Shown in pieces: positions 25,475-33,379 of a DNA stretch of 64,000 nucleotides (its first letter is position 1; every line of letters begins with the position of its first letter). The stretch is from NCBI RefSeq assembly GCF_029846175.1, contig NZ_JARWAC010000038.1:22879-86878 (forward strand), read 5' to 3'. The notes under the pieces are model-generated. The model was not told the origin of the DNA. It did no database searches and saw only the letters and a program-made list of their open reading frames with translations. Source of the stretch: Sphaerisporangium sp. TRM90804. Its GTDB lineage: Bacteria > Actinomycetota > Actinomycetes > Streptosporangiales > Streptosporangiaceae. A program made the translations under genes and the position numbers.

Positions 25475-26778
25475 GCCCGCGGCGGCTGGGCGGGCGGTGG
25501 ACGCTCGACGACCGGCTGGCCCGGCAGGTGCACGCCGTGCCCGTCGAGCTGCCGCCGGGCACGCCGGCCTTCACCGTCGAGCTGGCCTACGACCAATCCG
25601 CGGGCGTGCTCGACCTGGGGTGCGAGGGCCCCGCGGGGTTCCGGGGCTGGTCGGGGGGCGCCCGGTCCCGCTACACGATCGCGCCGGGGTGGGCGACGCC
25701 CGGCTACCTGCCCGGCGAGCCCGAACCCGGCGTCTGGCGGGTGCTGCTCGGCCTCTACCGCGTCCCGCTGGAGGGGCTGGCCTACGAGCTCACCGTCACG
25801 CCGCACCGCAGGCCCCCGGCACCGCCCGGGGACGGCGCGGCGGCGTCTCCCCCGCCGCCGCCGGTCGTCCCGGCCTCGGTGCGGCGCGGGGTCCCCGCGC
25901 TGGACGGGATGCGGTGGCGGGCCGGGGAGCTGCACGCGCACACCGTGCACTCCGACGGGGCGCTCACCGTGACCGAGCTGGCCCTGCTCGCCCGCGCCGA
26001 GGGCCTGGACTTCCTGGCCGTGACCGACCACAACACCGTCAGCCACCACGCCGAGCTGCCCGCGGTGTCGGCGGCCGCCGGGATCACGCTGGTGCCCGGC
26101 CAGGAGGTGACCACCGACCTCGGCCACGCCAACGCCTTCGGCCCGATCGGCTGGGTCGACTTCAGGGAGCCCGCCGGCGCCTGGGCGCGGGTCGTGCGGG
26201 AACGCGGCGGGCTGCTGTCGGTCAACCATCCCCTGGGCGCCGACTGCGCGTGGCGGCACCCGCCGGGCGAGCGTCCCCGCACGGTGGAGGTCTGGCACTC
26301 GGGCTGGTGGGACCGCACCTGGGGCGCCCCCCTGTCGTGGGCGCAGGCCTGGCGGGACGACCCGGTCTACGTCGGCGGCGGCGACTACCACGGCCCCGGG
26401 GGCGGCCACCCGCCCGGCGCCCCCGCCACGTGGGTGCTCACCGCCGAGGACCCCGGGCAGGCGTGGGGCCGCGGCGCGGGCGCCTCGGCGCCGGACGGCG
26501 CGGGCACTTCGGCCCCGGACGGCGCCGGCTCCGGCCCGTCACCGGAGGCCGTCGTGGCGGGGATCCGCGCCGGGCGCACCGCCGTGTCGGCGGGGCCCTA
26601 CGGGCCGCTGCTGCTGCGGCACGGGGAGGAGTTCCTGGCGCTGGACGCCGACGGGCTGGTGCTGTGGGGCCCGGACGAGCGGCGGGTGATCCGCGGCGAC
26701 CGCGTGACGCTGCCCGCCCGGCCGGGCCCGCACCGCCTGGAGACCACCCGCAACGAGGTCATGGCCCTGTGCACCTGA
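25471..26778 (+). CDS. CehA/McbA-type PHP metallohydrolase
   Basis: 435-residue protein with an N-terminal beta-rich region and a PHP hydrolase domain. PHP metal-site motifs are HAHTVHSDG, VTDHNTVSHH, VNHPLG and GGGDYHG. Family members hydrolyse phosphoesters or carbamate/ester bonds; no signal peptide is obvious, so it is probably cytoplasmic. The start GTG at 25471 overlaps the ATPase stop. A short Ala/Gly/Ser/Pro insert (GASAPDGAGTSAPDGAG) is a recent-looking duplication. The context suggests it trims or releases a product of the imported glycan, but the reaction is unknown. Confidence 0.8.
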   Translation: MSPRRLGGRWTLDDRLARQVHAVPVELPPGTPAFTVELAYDQSAGVLDLGCEGPAGFRGWSGGARSRYTIAPGWATPGYLPGEPEPGVWRVLLGLYRVPLEGLAYELTVTPHRRPPAPPGDGAAASPPPPPVVPASVRRGVPALDGMRWRAGELHAHTVHSDGALTVTELALLARAEGLDFLAVTDHNTVSHHAELPAVSAAAGITLVPGQEVTTDLGHANAFGPIGWVDFREPAGAWARVVRERGGLLSVNHPLGADCAWRHPPGERPRTVEVWHSGWWDRTWGAPLSWAQAWRDDPVYVGGGDYHGPGGGHPPGAPATWVLTAEDPGQAWGRGAGASAPDGAGTSAPDGAGSGPSPEAVVAGIRAGRTAVSAGPYGPLLLRHGEEFLALDADGLVLWGPDERRVIRGDRVTLPARPGPHRLETTRNEVMALCT

Positions 26779-26800
26779 CCGCCGCCCCCGGCCCTCTTCC

Positions 26801-26872
26801 CGGCCCGCGCCATCCCGGCTCCGCGGCCCGCGCCATCCCGGCGCCCGGCTCCGCGGCCCGCGCCCCGTCCGC
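26801..26872 (+). repeat. Short GC-rich direct repeats before the mannosidase gene
   Basis: The unit CGGCCCGCGCCATCCCGGCT occurs at 26801 and 26824, and a shortened third copy starts at about 26854. They lie in the 201-bp gap between the PHP gene and the alpha-mannosidase gene. A second run of CCCGTCCG copies occurs at about 26935-26960. Nothing else is recognised in this gap besides the AGGGAGG ribosome site for the next gene. Confidence 0.55.
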
Positions 26873-26979
26873 CGCGCGCCGGCCGGCCCGGCGCCCGCGC
26901 CACCACGGCGCCCGCCCGGCCGCACTCCCCGGGCCGTCCGCGCCCGTCCGCCCGTCCGCGCCCGACCAGGGAGGCACCC

Positions 26980-29730
26980 GTGTCGACCGAGATCGTCGTC
27001 GTCCCGCACACCCACTGGGACCGCGAGTGGTACCTGCCCTTCCAGCGCTTCCGCATGGGGCTGGTGCGGATGCTCGACGAGGTGCTGGACTTCCTTGAGG
27101 CCGACCCGGCCTACCGGTTCACCATGGACGGGCAGCTCGCCGCCGTCGAGGACTACCTGGAGATCCGGCCCGAGCGCCGCGCCGACCTCGCGCGCTTCGT
27201 CGGCGAGGGCCGGTTCGCCGCGGGGCCCTGGACGATCCTGTCCGACGAGTTCCTCTGCTCGGGCGAGACGCTGATCCGCAACCTGGAGTTCGGGCTGCGG
27301 GGGGCGCGCGAGCTGGGCGGCGCCATGGAGGTCGGGTACCTGCCCGACCAGTTCGGCCACTGCGCGCAGATGCCGCAGATCCTCGCGCTGGCGGGCCTGC
27401 CGGTGGCCTGCCTGTGGCGCGGGGTCCCCGGGTCGGTCGAACGCGACGTGTTCGCGTGGCGGGGCGCCGACGGCACGGTGATCCGCACCCAGTACCTGCC
27501 CGGCGGGTACGGCAACGCGGTCGCCCTGTTCACCGGCCCCGCCGAGGGGCTCGGCGACCGGCTGGACGCCTTCGCGAGCGCCATGCGCCCCTGGCATCCC
27601 GAAGGGCCGCTGCTGGCGATGTACGGCGCCGACCACTCCGCCCCGGCGGCCGGCATCTCGGCCGCCGGGCTGCGGCTGGCCACGCTCGGCGAGTACCTGG
27701 CCGGGCAGCCGGGCCCCGAGGCGGCGGACCTGCCGGTGGTGGAGGGCGAGCTGCGCTCGCACGCCCGGGCGAACATCCTGCCGGGCGTCATCTCGGCCCG
27801 CGTGCCGCTGAAGCGCGTGATGGGGCGCGCCGAGCGCGTCCTGACCCGCTACGCCGAGCCGCTGTCGGCGCTGTGGCCCGGCGGGGACCGCGGGGCCGGG
27901 CGGCGCCTGACCGAGCTGGCCTGGCGGGGCGTGGTGGCCTGCAGCGGCCACGACTCGATCACCGGCTGCGGGGCCGACGAGACCGCCCAGCAGGTCGCCG
28001 CGCGGATCGCCGAGGCCGAGCAGACCGCGCAGGCCGTGGTCGACCTGGTGAGCTCCACGCTGGCCGCGACGGCGGGGCGCGACAGGATCGTCGTGGTCAA
28101 CCCCTCGCCGTTCGCCCGCACCGCGCTGGTGCTCGCCGACCTGCCCGAGACGCGCGCGGGCCTGGCCGCGCACGACGGCTCCGAGGTGGCCACGCAGCGG
28201 CTGGCGAGCGCGCCCACGCTGCTGGACGAGTCGGAGATGGACGATCTCACCCGGCTCCTGGGACGGGTCCACGAGCGGGAGCTGTTCGGCCACGAGATCG
28301 CGTCCTGGTCCGCCGAGGGGAACGTGTTCACCGTCGTGGTGGGCCGCCACGCGACCACGCGCTACCGGTACGACGACCTCAGGGCCGCCATCCTGTCGGC
28401 GGCGGCGTCCTCCCCGGGGCCCTGGCGGGTCCGCACGCTGGCCGAGCCCGTCGTGACGGTCGCCGCGCGAGTGGAGGTCCCGGCCCTGGGCCGCGCGGTC
28501 CTGACCGCCGTCCCGGCCCGCGACGGGGCCGCCGCCGCGCCGGGCGCCGCGGGCGTCCTGGACAACGGCCTGCTGCGCGTGTCGGCGGAGGCGGACGGGA
28601 CGCTGACGATGGTGACCGCCTCGGGGCTGCGGGCCGAGGGCGTGGGGCGGATCGTCGAGGGCGGCGACGTCGGGGACACCTACAACCACGCGCCTCCGGC
28701 CGCAGACCGGCTGGTCGGTGCGCCGGAGCGGGTGACGGTCACCGAGGTGTGCTCCGGGCCGCTGGTCTGGGTGCTGGAGGTGGCCGGGAGCTACCGCTGG
28801 CCGCTGCGGGCCGACGGGGACGGGCGCTCGGCGGAGGAGGCCGAGGTGGCGGTGACCACCCGGGTGGAGCTGCGCGCGGGCGAGCCCTACGCGCGCCTGA
28901 CGGTGACGTTCGACAACCCGTGCCGCGACCACCGGGTGCGCTGGCACGCGCCGCTGCCGCGCCGGGCCCGCGCGTCGTTCGCCGAGGGCCAGTACGCCGT
29001 CGTCCGGCGGGGCCTGACCGGCGAGGGCGGCTGCGGGGAGGAGCCGCTGCCCACCTACCCCGCCTCGGGGTTCGTGGCCGCCGGGGGGCTGGCGGTGCTG
29101 CTGGAGCACGTCACCGAGTACGAGCTGCCGGTCGGGCCCGGCGGGGACGCGCGGGACGCCGGCACGGCCGGGGAGCTGGCGCTGACCCTGGTGCGGGGGG
29201 TGGGGTACCTGTCGCGCAACCGCAACGCCCTGCGGGACGAGCCGGCGGGGCCGCAGATCGCCACCCCGGACGCCCAGTGCGCGGGGACCGTCACCGCGCG
29301 GTTCGCCGTCCACCCGCACGAGGGGACCTGGGACGAGGCGGGGCTGCCACGCCTGGCCGAGGAGTACCTGCTGGATCTGTTGGCGGTTCCCGGATCCGCG
29401 GGGGCGGACGCGGCCGGGACGGGGCCGGACACGGCCGTCGAGGCCGCGCCCCCGCCGGTCGCCCGGCTGGAGCTGAGCGGCGAGGGGGTCGTGCTGGGTG
29501 CCCTGCGCGAACGCGAGGGCTGGCTTGAGGTCCGCCTGGCGGCCCAGCATCCGGTGGCCACCGAGGCGGTCCTGCGGGGTGACTTCGACGTCGCGCGCCT
29601 GGCCGACACGCTGGGCCGGCCGCTACGCCCGCTGGCCGCCGGGGGCGGAGTCGTGCGGCTGCCGCTCCGCCCCTTCGAGATCGCGACCGTTCACGTCGCC
29701 CGACCGGCGTCGGCTCCGGCGGAGCCGTAA
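26980..29730 (+). CDS. GH38 alpha-mannosidase
   Basis: 916-residue retaining alpha-mannosidase of family 38. The zinc site begins with HTHWDREWY (His10, His12, Asp14); the predicted nucleophile is Asp123 in GYLPDQFGH; the third zinc-associated region is SGHDSITGCGADE. No signal peptide, so it acts in the cytoplasm on imported oligosaccharide. C-terminal beta-sandwich domains fill residues 400-916. The start is GTG at 26980 behind AGGGAGG. It is the last gene of the sugar module and its stop is only 15 bp from the stop of pup on the other strand. Confidence 0.93.
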   Translation: MSTEIVVVPHTHWDREWYLPFQRFRMGLVRMLDEVLDFLEADPAYRFTMDGQLAAVEDYLEIRPERRADLARFVGEGRFAAGPWTILSDEFLCSGETLIRNLEFGLRGARELGGAMEVGYLPDQFGHCAQMPQILALAGLPVACLWRGVPGSVERDVFAWRGADGTVIRTQYLPGGYGNAVALFTGPAEGLGDRLDAFASAMRPWHPEGPLLAMYGADHSAPAAGISAAGLRLATLGEYLAGQPGPEAADLPVVEGELRSHARANILPGVISARVPLKRVMGRAERVLTRYAEPLSALWPGGDRGAGRRLTELAWRGVVACSGHDSITGCGADETAQQVAARIAEAEQTAQAVVDLVSSTLAATAGRDRIVVVNPSPFARTALVLADLPETRAGLAAHDGSEVATQRLASAPTLLDESEMDDLTRLLGRVHERELFGHEIASWSAEGNVFTVVVGRHATTRYRYDDLRAAILSAAASSPGPWRVRTLAEPVVTVAARVEVPALGRAVLTAVPARDGAAAAPGAAGVLDNGLLRVSAEADGTLTMVTASGLRAEGVGRIVEGGDVGDTYNHAPPAADRLVGAPERVTVTEVCSGPLVWVLEVAGSYRWPLRADGDGRSAEEAEVAVTTRVELRAGEPYARLTVTFDNPCRDHRVRWHAPLPRRARASFAEGQYAVVRRGLTGEGGCGEEPLPTYPASGFVAAGGLAVLLEHVTEYELPVGPGGDARDAGTAGELALTLVRGVGYLSRNRNALRDEPAGPQIATPDAQCAGTVTARFAVHPHEGTWDEAGLPRLAEEYLLDLLAVPGSAGADAAGTGPDTAVEAAPPPVARLELSGEGVVLGALREREGWLEVRLAAQHPVATEAVLRGDFDVARLADTLGRPLRPLAAGGGVVRLPLRPFEIATVHVARPASAPAEP
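29711..29727. terminator. Small hairpin across the mannosidase/pup convergence
   Basis: CGGCTCC (29711-29717) pairs with GGAGCCG (29721-29727) around GGC. It overlaps the last codons of the mannosidase gene. In the 15-bp convergent gap it is the only visible candidate for a bidirectional terminator. Confidence 0.3.
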
Positions 29731-29745
29731 CCGGCGGCCTCCGCC

Positions 29746-29955
29746 CTACTGGCCGCCCTTCTGCACGTAGCTGCGGACGAACTCCTCGGCGTTCTCCTCC
29801 AGGACCTCGTCGATCTCGTCGAGGATGGCGTCGACGTCGTCGGTGAGCTTCTCCTGCCGCTCCTGCACATCGGGAGCCGCCTGTGCCTCGGTCTCCTCGA
29901 CCTCGGTCTCCTGACGGCCGGTCTGCTTCTGTCCGCCGGTGTCCTTCGTCGCCAT
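29746..29955 (-). CDS. pup: Prokaryotic ubiquitin-like protein Pup
   Basis: 69-residue intrinsically disordered degradation tag. The middle forms a coiled-coil-prone stretch (VQERQEKLTDDVDAILDEIDEV) that binds the Arc coiled coil. The C terminus is SYVQKGGQ, so the gene encodes Gln and Dop must deamidate it to Glu before PafA can attach it. The start is ATG at 29955 with GGAGG ten bases upstream. The longer open frame upstream is not homologous. Unusually, pup is not directly next to prcB here. Confidence 0.98.
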   Translation of the reverse strand: MATKDTGGQKQTGRQETEVEETEAQAAPDVQERQEKLTDDVDAILDEIDEVLEENAEEFVRSYVQKGGQ

Positions 29956-29985
29956 GTGGTACCTCCGCTTGGGGGACGCATCTGA

Positions 29986-30013
29986 CTCATATCTTCCCCG
30001 AACCGGGAGACAA
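29986..30013 (-). promoter_or_regulatory. Candidate pup promoter
   Basis: On the minus strand TTGTCT (30008-30013) and TATGAG (29986-29991) are 16 bases apart, a 4/6 match to each consensus box. The resulting start point would give a leader of about 25 bases with GGAGG properly placed before the pup ATG. Confidence 0.4.
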
Positions 30014-30131
30014 TTCGCGCGGATCGTCCGGTGATCTACGCGAGCCCGGCTGCAGGTGGACCGTCCCGTTAGACAGCCTCCCCGCATCACCGCGTGGCAA
30101 ATCAGGCAATTACCCCCTATTCCACCAACTA

Positions 30132-30170
30132 GACAGTGACCCTATCCAATGATTGGATAGGGTCACTGTC
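30132..30170. promoter_or_regulatory. Perfect 39-bp palindrome (putative operator)
   Basis: The 19-base arm GACAGTGACCCTATCCAAT at 30132-30150 is repeated exactly in inverted form at 30152-30170 around a single G. It is markedly richer in A/T than its surroundings. It ends 16 bases before the ATG of the small membrane protein, just ahead of that gene's TTTGGAGG ribosome site, so a bound dimer or tetramer would block transcription of the gene. A TAGACA box (30130-30135) overlaps the left arm. It could also fold as a hairpin in RNA, but the single-base loop favours a protein site. Confidence 0.8.
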
Positions 30171-30186
30171 CAACTTTGGAGGCCCG

Positions 30187-30600
30187 ATGTCCCCCGCATC
30201 CCTGTCCACGGCGGGCGTGCTGCTCATCACCGTCCCAGCCGTCGCCTACGGCGGCACCACCCTGCTGTCGGCCGTCAACCGGCGCACGCCCGGATACCTC
30301 GACAACCCGGTGCGGCGGGGCCTGTGGCGGGCCGGTCACGCGCACGCCGGCGTGCTGGTGCTGTTCGCCCTGGTGGCCATGCTGTACGTCGACCAGGCGG
30401 CGCTCCCGGACGGCCTCGCCACGCTGACGCGCACGCTCTTCGTCGCGGCGCCGATCCTCATGCCGCTCGGCTTCTTCCTCTCGGTGGCCCGGCCCGGCGA
30501 CACCCATCCGAACAAGCTGATCCGGCTGACCGTGGCGGGCGGGCTGTGCCTGGCGGCCGGTACGCTGATCCTCGGGATAGGCCTGGTATCCCAGGGGTAA
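30187..30600 (+). CDS. Small four-helix membrane protein
   Basis: 137 residues with about four predicted membrane segments (VLLITVPAVAYGGTTLL, AGVLVLFALVAMLYV, LFVAAPILMPLGFFLSV, LCLAAGTLILGIGLV). No family was recognised with confidence. The ATG at 30187 is chosen because GGAGG lies six bases upstream; the frame opens 51 bases earlier inside the palindrome. It lies alone between pup and the Ser/Thr kinase gene, both of which are separated from it by more than 120 bp. Confidence 0.75.
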   Translation: MSPASLSTAGVLLITVPAVAYGGTTLLSAVNRRTPGYLDNPVRRGLWRAGHAHAGVLVLFALVAMLYVDQAALPDGLATLTRTLFVAAPILMPLGFFLSVARPGDTHPNKLIRLTVAGGLCLAAGTLILGIGLVSQG

Positions 30601-30724
30601 ATCAGATTGTTACATCCGGCCATATGGCATTCTGTGGTGATCCACCCATGGACATCCCGCTTCACACGGGAAAATGAAGCGGCTGTGGGGGCAGGGGTTG
30701 GATGCCGACATGTGAACGGGTGAA

Positions 30725-31612
30725 ATGAGATCGGACCACGCACAGCAGCTCGGAGATCGCTATCGGCTGATCTCGCCGCTGGGCCAGGGGGGCATGGGGA
30801 TCGTCTGGCGCGCCCACGACCGGCGCCTGGCGCGGGACGTCGCGATCAAGGAGCTGCGCCCCACCCGCCACGACGACGAGCACGAGGTGCGCCGCGCCCG
30901 GCGGCACGCCCTGCGTGAGGCGCGCTCGGCCGCGCGGCTGAGCCATCCCGCCATCGTGACCGTGCACGACCTGCTGGAGGAGGACGGCCGGCTCTGGATC
31001 GTCATGGAGCTGGTGGAGGCCCTGACCCTGCAGGCCACCGCGTGGCACCTCGGACGCCTGCCCGTCCACTGGACGGCGTGGATCGGCTTCCACCTGCTCG
31101 GCGGGCTGCGCCACGCCCACGCGGCCGGCGTGCTGCACCGGGACATCAAGCCGGGCAACGTGCTGCTCACCGGCGACCGGGTGGTGCTCAGCGACTTCGG
31201 CATCGCGGTGCTGCAGGACGACGACACCTCCCACCAGACCAACACCATGCCCATCGTCGGCTCACCCGGCTACATCGCCCCCGAGCGGCTGCGCGGGCAT
31301 CCGGCGACCCAGGCCGCCGACCTCTGGTCGTTCGGCGCCACGCTGTACTTCTCGGTCGAGGGACGGCCCCCGGGGTCCGGGGACGGCGACCTGCTGACCG
31401 CGCGGCCTCCGGGCGAGGCGCGCCCGCCGCGCCGGGCGGGGGCCCTCAGGGCGCTGCTGGAGGGGCTGCTGCGGCCCGACCCGGTCGACCGGCTCTCCAG
31501 CGACCAGGCCGTGCTGCTGCTGTCGGAGATCCTGCGCAAGGAGGGCATCGCGGTGCCGCCGATGCGGCTGACCGGCGACGAGATGCTCCCGCCGGGCGCC
31601 TTTACAATGTAG
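30725..31612 (+). CDS. Soluble Ser/Thr protein kinase
   Basis: 295-residue Hanks-type kinase made almost entirely of the catalytic domain. Gly-rich loop GQGGMG (20-25), catalytic Lys42, HRDIKPGN (138-145), DFG (157-159), and APE (185-187) are all intact, so it should be active. There is no membrane helix and no sensor domain, unlike PknB-type kinases. The start is ATG at 30725 with no strong ribosome site. It lies between pup and dop and converges on dop. Confidence 0.9.
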   Translation: MRSDHAQQLGDRYRLISPLGQGGMGIVWRAHDRRLARDVAIKELRPTRHDDEHEVRRARRHALREARSAARLSHPAIVTVHDLLEEDGRLWIVMELVEALTLQATAWHLGRLPVHWTAWIGFHLLGGLRHAHAAGVLHRDIKPGNVLLTGDRVVLSDFGIAVLQDDDTSHQTNTMPIVGSPGYIAPERLRGHPATQAADLWSFGATLYFSVEGRPPGSGDGDLLTARPPGEARPPRRAGALRALLEGLLRPDPVDRLSSDQAVLLLSEILRKEGIAVPPMRLTGDEMLPPGAFTM

Positions 31613-31627
31613 ATCAGCACTTTCGCC

Positions 31628-31649
31628 CCCCGCCCGCGCGCGGGCGGGG
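31628..31649. terminator. GC hairpin between kinase and dop (1)
   Basis: A perfect 22-bp palindrome, CCCCGCCCGCG joined directly to CGCGGGCGGGG. It lies 15 bases past the kinase stop in the convergent gap with dop. Confidence 0.6.
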
Positions 31650-31652
31650 TCT

Positions 31653-31676
31653 CCCCCGCCGCCGAGGCGGCGGGGG
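31653..31676. terminator. GC hairpin between kinase and dop (2)
   Basis: CCCCCGCCGCC (31653-31663) pairs perfectly with GGCGGCGGGGG (31666-31676) around GA. It follows the first hairpin by three bases and ends five bases before the dop stop codon. The pair probably stops transcription in both directions. Confidence 0.6.
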
Positions 31677-31681
31677 GCCGG

Positions 31682-33199
31682 TCAGCGCTCCCCGGTGAGG
31701 GCGCTGACCAGCTCGGCGGCGGTGCGGCAGCGGTCGAGCAGCTCCCCCACGTGCGCCTTGGTGCCGCGCAGCGGCTCCAGGGTGGGCACCCGCTGCAGCG
31801 ACTCGCGCCCGGGGATGTCGAAGATCACCGAGTCCCACGAGGCGGCCGCCACCGACTCGCTGTACTGGCGCAGGCACCGGCCGCGGAAGTAGGCCCGGGT
31901 GTCGGTGGGCGGCAGCTCGATCGCCCGCTGGACGTCCTCCTCCGACACCAGGCGCTGCATGCGGTCGCGGGCCACCAGGCGGTTGTACAGGCCGCGGTCG
32001 GGCCGGATGTCGGAGTACTGCAGGTCGACGAGCTGCAGCCTGGGGTGTGACCAGGGCAGGGAGTCGCGGGTGCGGTACCCCTCCAGCAGCTCCAGCTTGG
32101 CCACCCAGTCGAGCTCGCGCGAGAGCTGCATGGGGTCCTCGGCGAGGCGCGTGAGCACCGACTCCCAGCGGTTCAGCACGTCCTTGGTCATGTCGTCCAC
32201 GGCCGCGCCGAAGCGGTCCTCGACGTACTTGCGGGCCTGCTCCAGGTACTCCATCTGGAGCTGCACGGCGGTCATCCTGCGGCCGTCGCGCAGCGCGATC
32301 TCGTACTTGCACGTGGGGTCGTGCGAGACCGCCCGCAGCGCCGCCACGGGGCTCTCCACCGACAGGTCGGCGGTGAGGAAGCCGTCCTCGATCATGGCCA
32401 GGACCAGCGCCGTCGTGCCCAGCTTCAGATAGGTGGAGATCTCCGACATGTTGGCGTCGCCGATGATCACGTGCAGGCGGCGGTACTTCTCGGGGTCGGC
32501 GTGCGGCTCGTCACGCGTGTTGATGATCGGCCGCTTGAGCGTGGTCTCCAGGCCCACCTCGACCTCGAAGAAGTCGGCCCGCTGGCTGATCTGGAAGCCG
32601 TCACCCCGGGAGTCCTGCCCGATGCCGACCCGGCCGGCCCCGCACACGACCTGGCGGGAGACGAAGAACGGCGTGAGGTACCTGACGATGTCGGCGAACG
32701 GCGTGGCCCGCCGCATGAGGTAGTTCTCGTGGCAGCCGTAGGAGGCGCCCTTGTTGTCGGTGTTGTTCTTGTAGAGCTGGATCGGGGCGTTGCCGGGCAT
32801 CGCCGACGCCCGCACCGCGGCGTCGTGCATCACCCGCTCGCCCGCCTTGTCCCAGATCACCGCGGCCCGGGGATTGGTGCACTCGGGCGTGGAGTACTCG
32901 GGATGGGCGTGGTCGACGTACAGCCGCGCGCCGTTGGTCAAGATGACGTTGGCCAGGCCGAGATCCTCGTCGGTCAGCTGCGTCGGGTCGGCGATCTCGC
33001 GGGCCAGGTCGAAGCCACGGGCGTCCCGCAGCGGATTCTCTTCCTCGAAGTCCCATCTGGCGCGGCGCGCCCGCGCGGCCGAGGCCGCCAGGTAAGCGTT
33101 GACCACCTGTGAGGAGGTCACCATCGCGTTCGCGCCCGGCTGCCCGGGTACGGAAATGCCGTACTCCGTCTCGATGCCCATCACCCGCCGTACCGTCAC
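31682..33199 (-). CDS. dop: Pup deamidase/depupylase Dop
   Basis: 505-residue PafA homologue that deamidates PupQ and cleaves Pup from substrates. Visible active-site residues are Glu10 (GIETEYG) and the nucleophile-position Asp96 ([10 protein letters not shown]). Between them lies the Dop-specific loop ([16 protein letters not shown] ...), which PafA lacks and which separates the two enzymes. [18 protein letters not shown] and [12 protein letters not shown] are shared with PafA. The start is GTG at 33199. It lies downstream of arc with a hairpin between them. Confidence 0.97.
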   Translation of the reverse strand: MTVRRVMGIETEYGISVPGQPGANAMVTSSQVVNAYLAASAARARRARWDFEEENPLRDARGFDLAREIADPTQLTDEDLGLANVILTNGARLYVDHAHPEYSTPECTNPRAAVIWDKAGERVMHDAAVRASAMPGNAPIQLYKNNTDNKGASYGCHENYLMRRATPFADIVRYLTPFFVSRQVVCGAGRVGIGQDSRGDGFQISQRADFFEVEVGLETTLKRPIINTRDEPHADPEKYRRLHVIIGDANMSEISTYLKLGTTALVLAMIEDGFLTADLSVESPVAALRAVSHDPTCKYEIALRDGRRMTAVQLQMEYLEQARKYVEDRFGAAVDDMTKDVLNRWESVLTRLAEDPMQLSRELDWVAKLELLEGYRTRDSLPWSHPRLQLVDLQYSDIRPDRGLYNRLVARDRMQRLVSEEDVQRAIELPPTDTRAYFRGRCLRQYSESVAAASWDSVIFDIPGRESLQRVPTLEPLRGTKAHVGELLDRCRTAAELVSALTGER

Positions 33200-33331
33200 G
33201 CTCTCAGCCCTTCATCTGTGCTGTGCCGCACCTGGACCACCGCCGTCACGTCGCCCGTCACCACCGAGCCTAGACCGTTGTGCGGTCGTAGGGTCTTCCG
33301 GTCCGCTGCCCGCACACCGGGTGGGGAAACA

Positions 33332-33367
33332 GCGACGGCGCGGCCCCGGGAGGAACCACGCCGTCGC
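33332..33367 (-). terminator. Terminator-like hairpin after arc
   Basis: On the plus strand GCGACGGCG (33332-33340) and CGCCGTCGC (33359-33367) are exact inverted arms around 18 bases. Read on the minus strand, the hairpin begins 13 bases after the arc stop and is followed by TGTTTCC, a weak T-run. It may end most arc transcripts before dop. Confidence 0.5.
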
Positions 33368-33379
33368 ATGCCGCTTCAA

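Noticed and set aside
26539..29550. 1003-residue open frame opposite the alpha-mannosidase
   Set aside because: Antisense shadow; the GH38 motifs on the plus strand are unambiguous.
29956..30090. Longer Pup reading frame starting at 30090
   Set aside because: The upstream residues do not resemble Pup, and the ATG at 29955 has a good ribosome site and gives the normal size.
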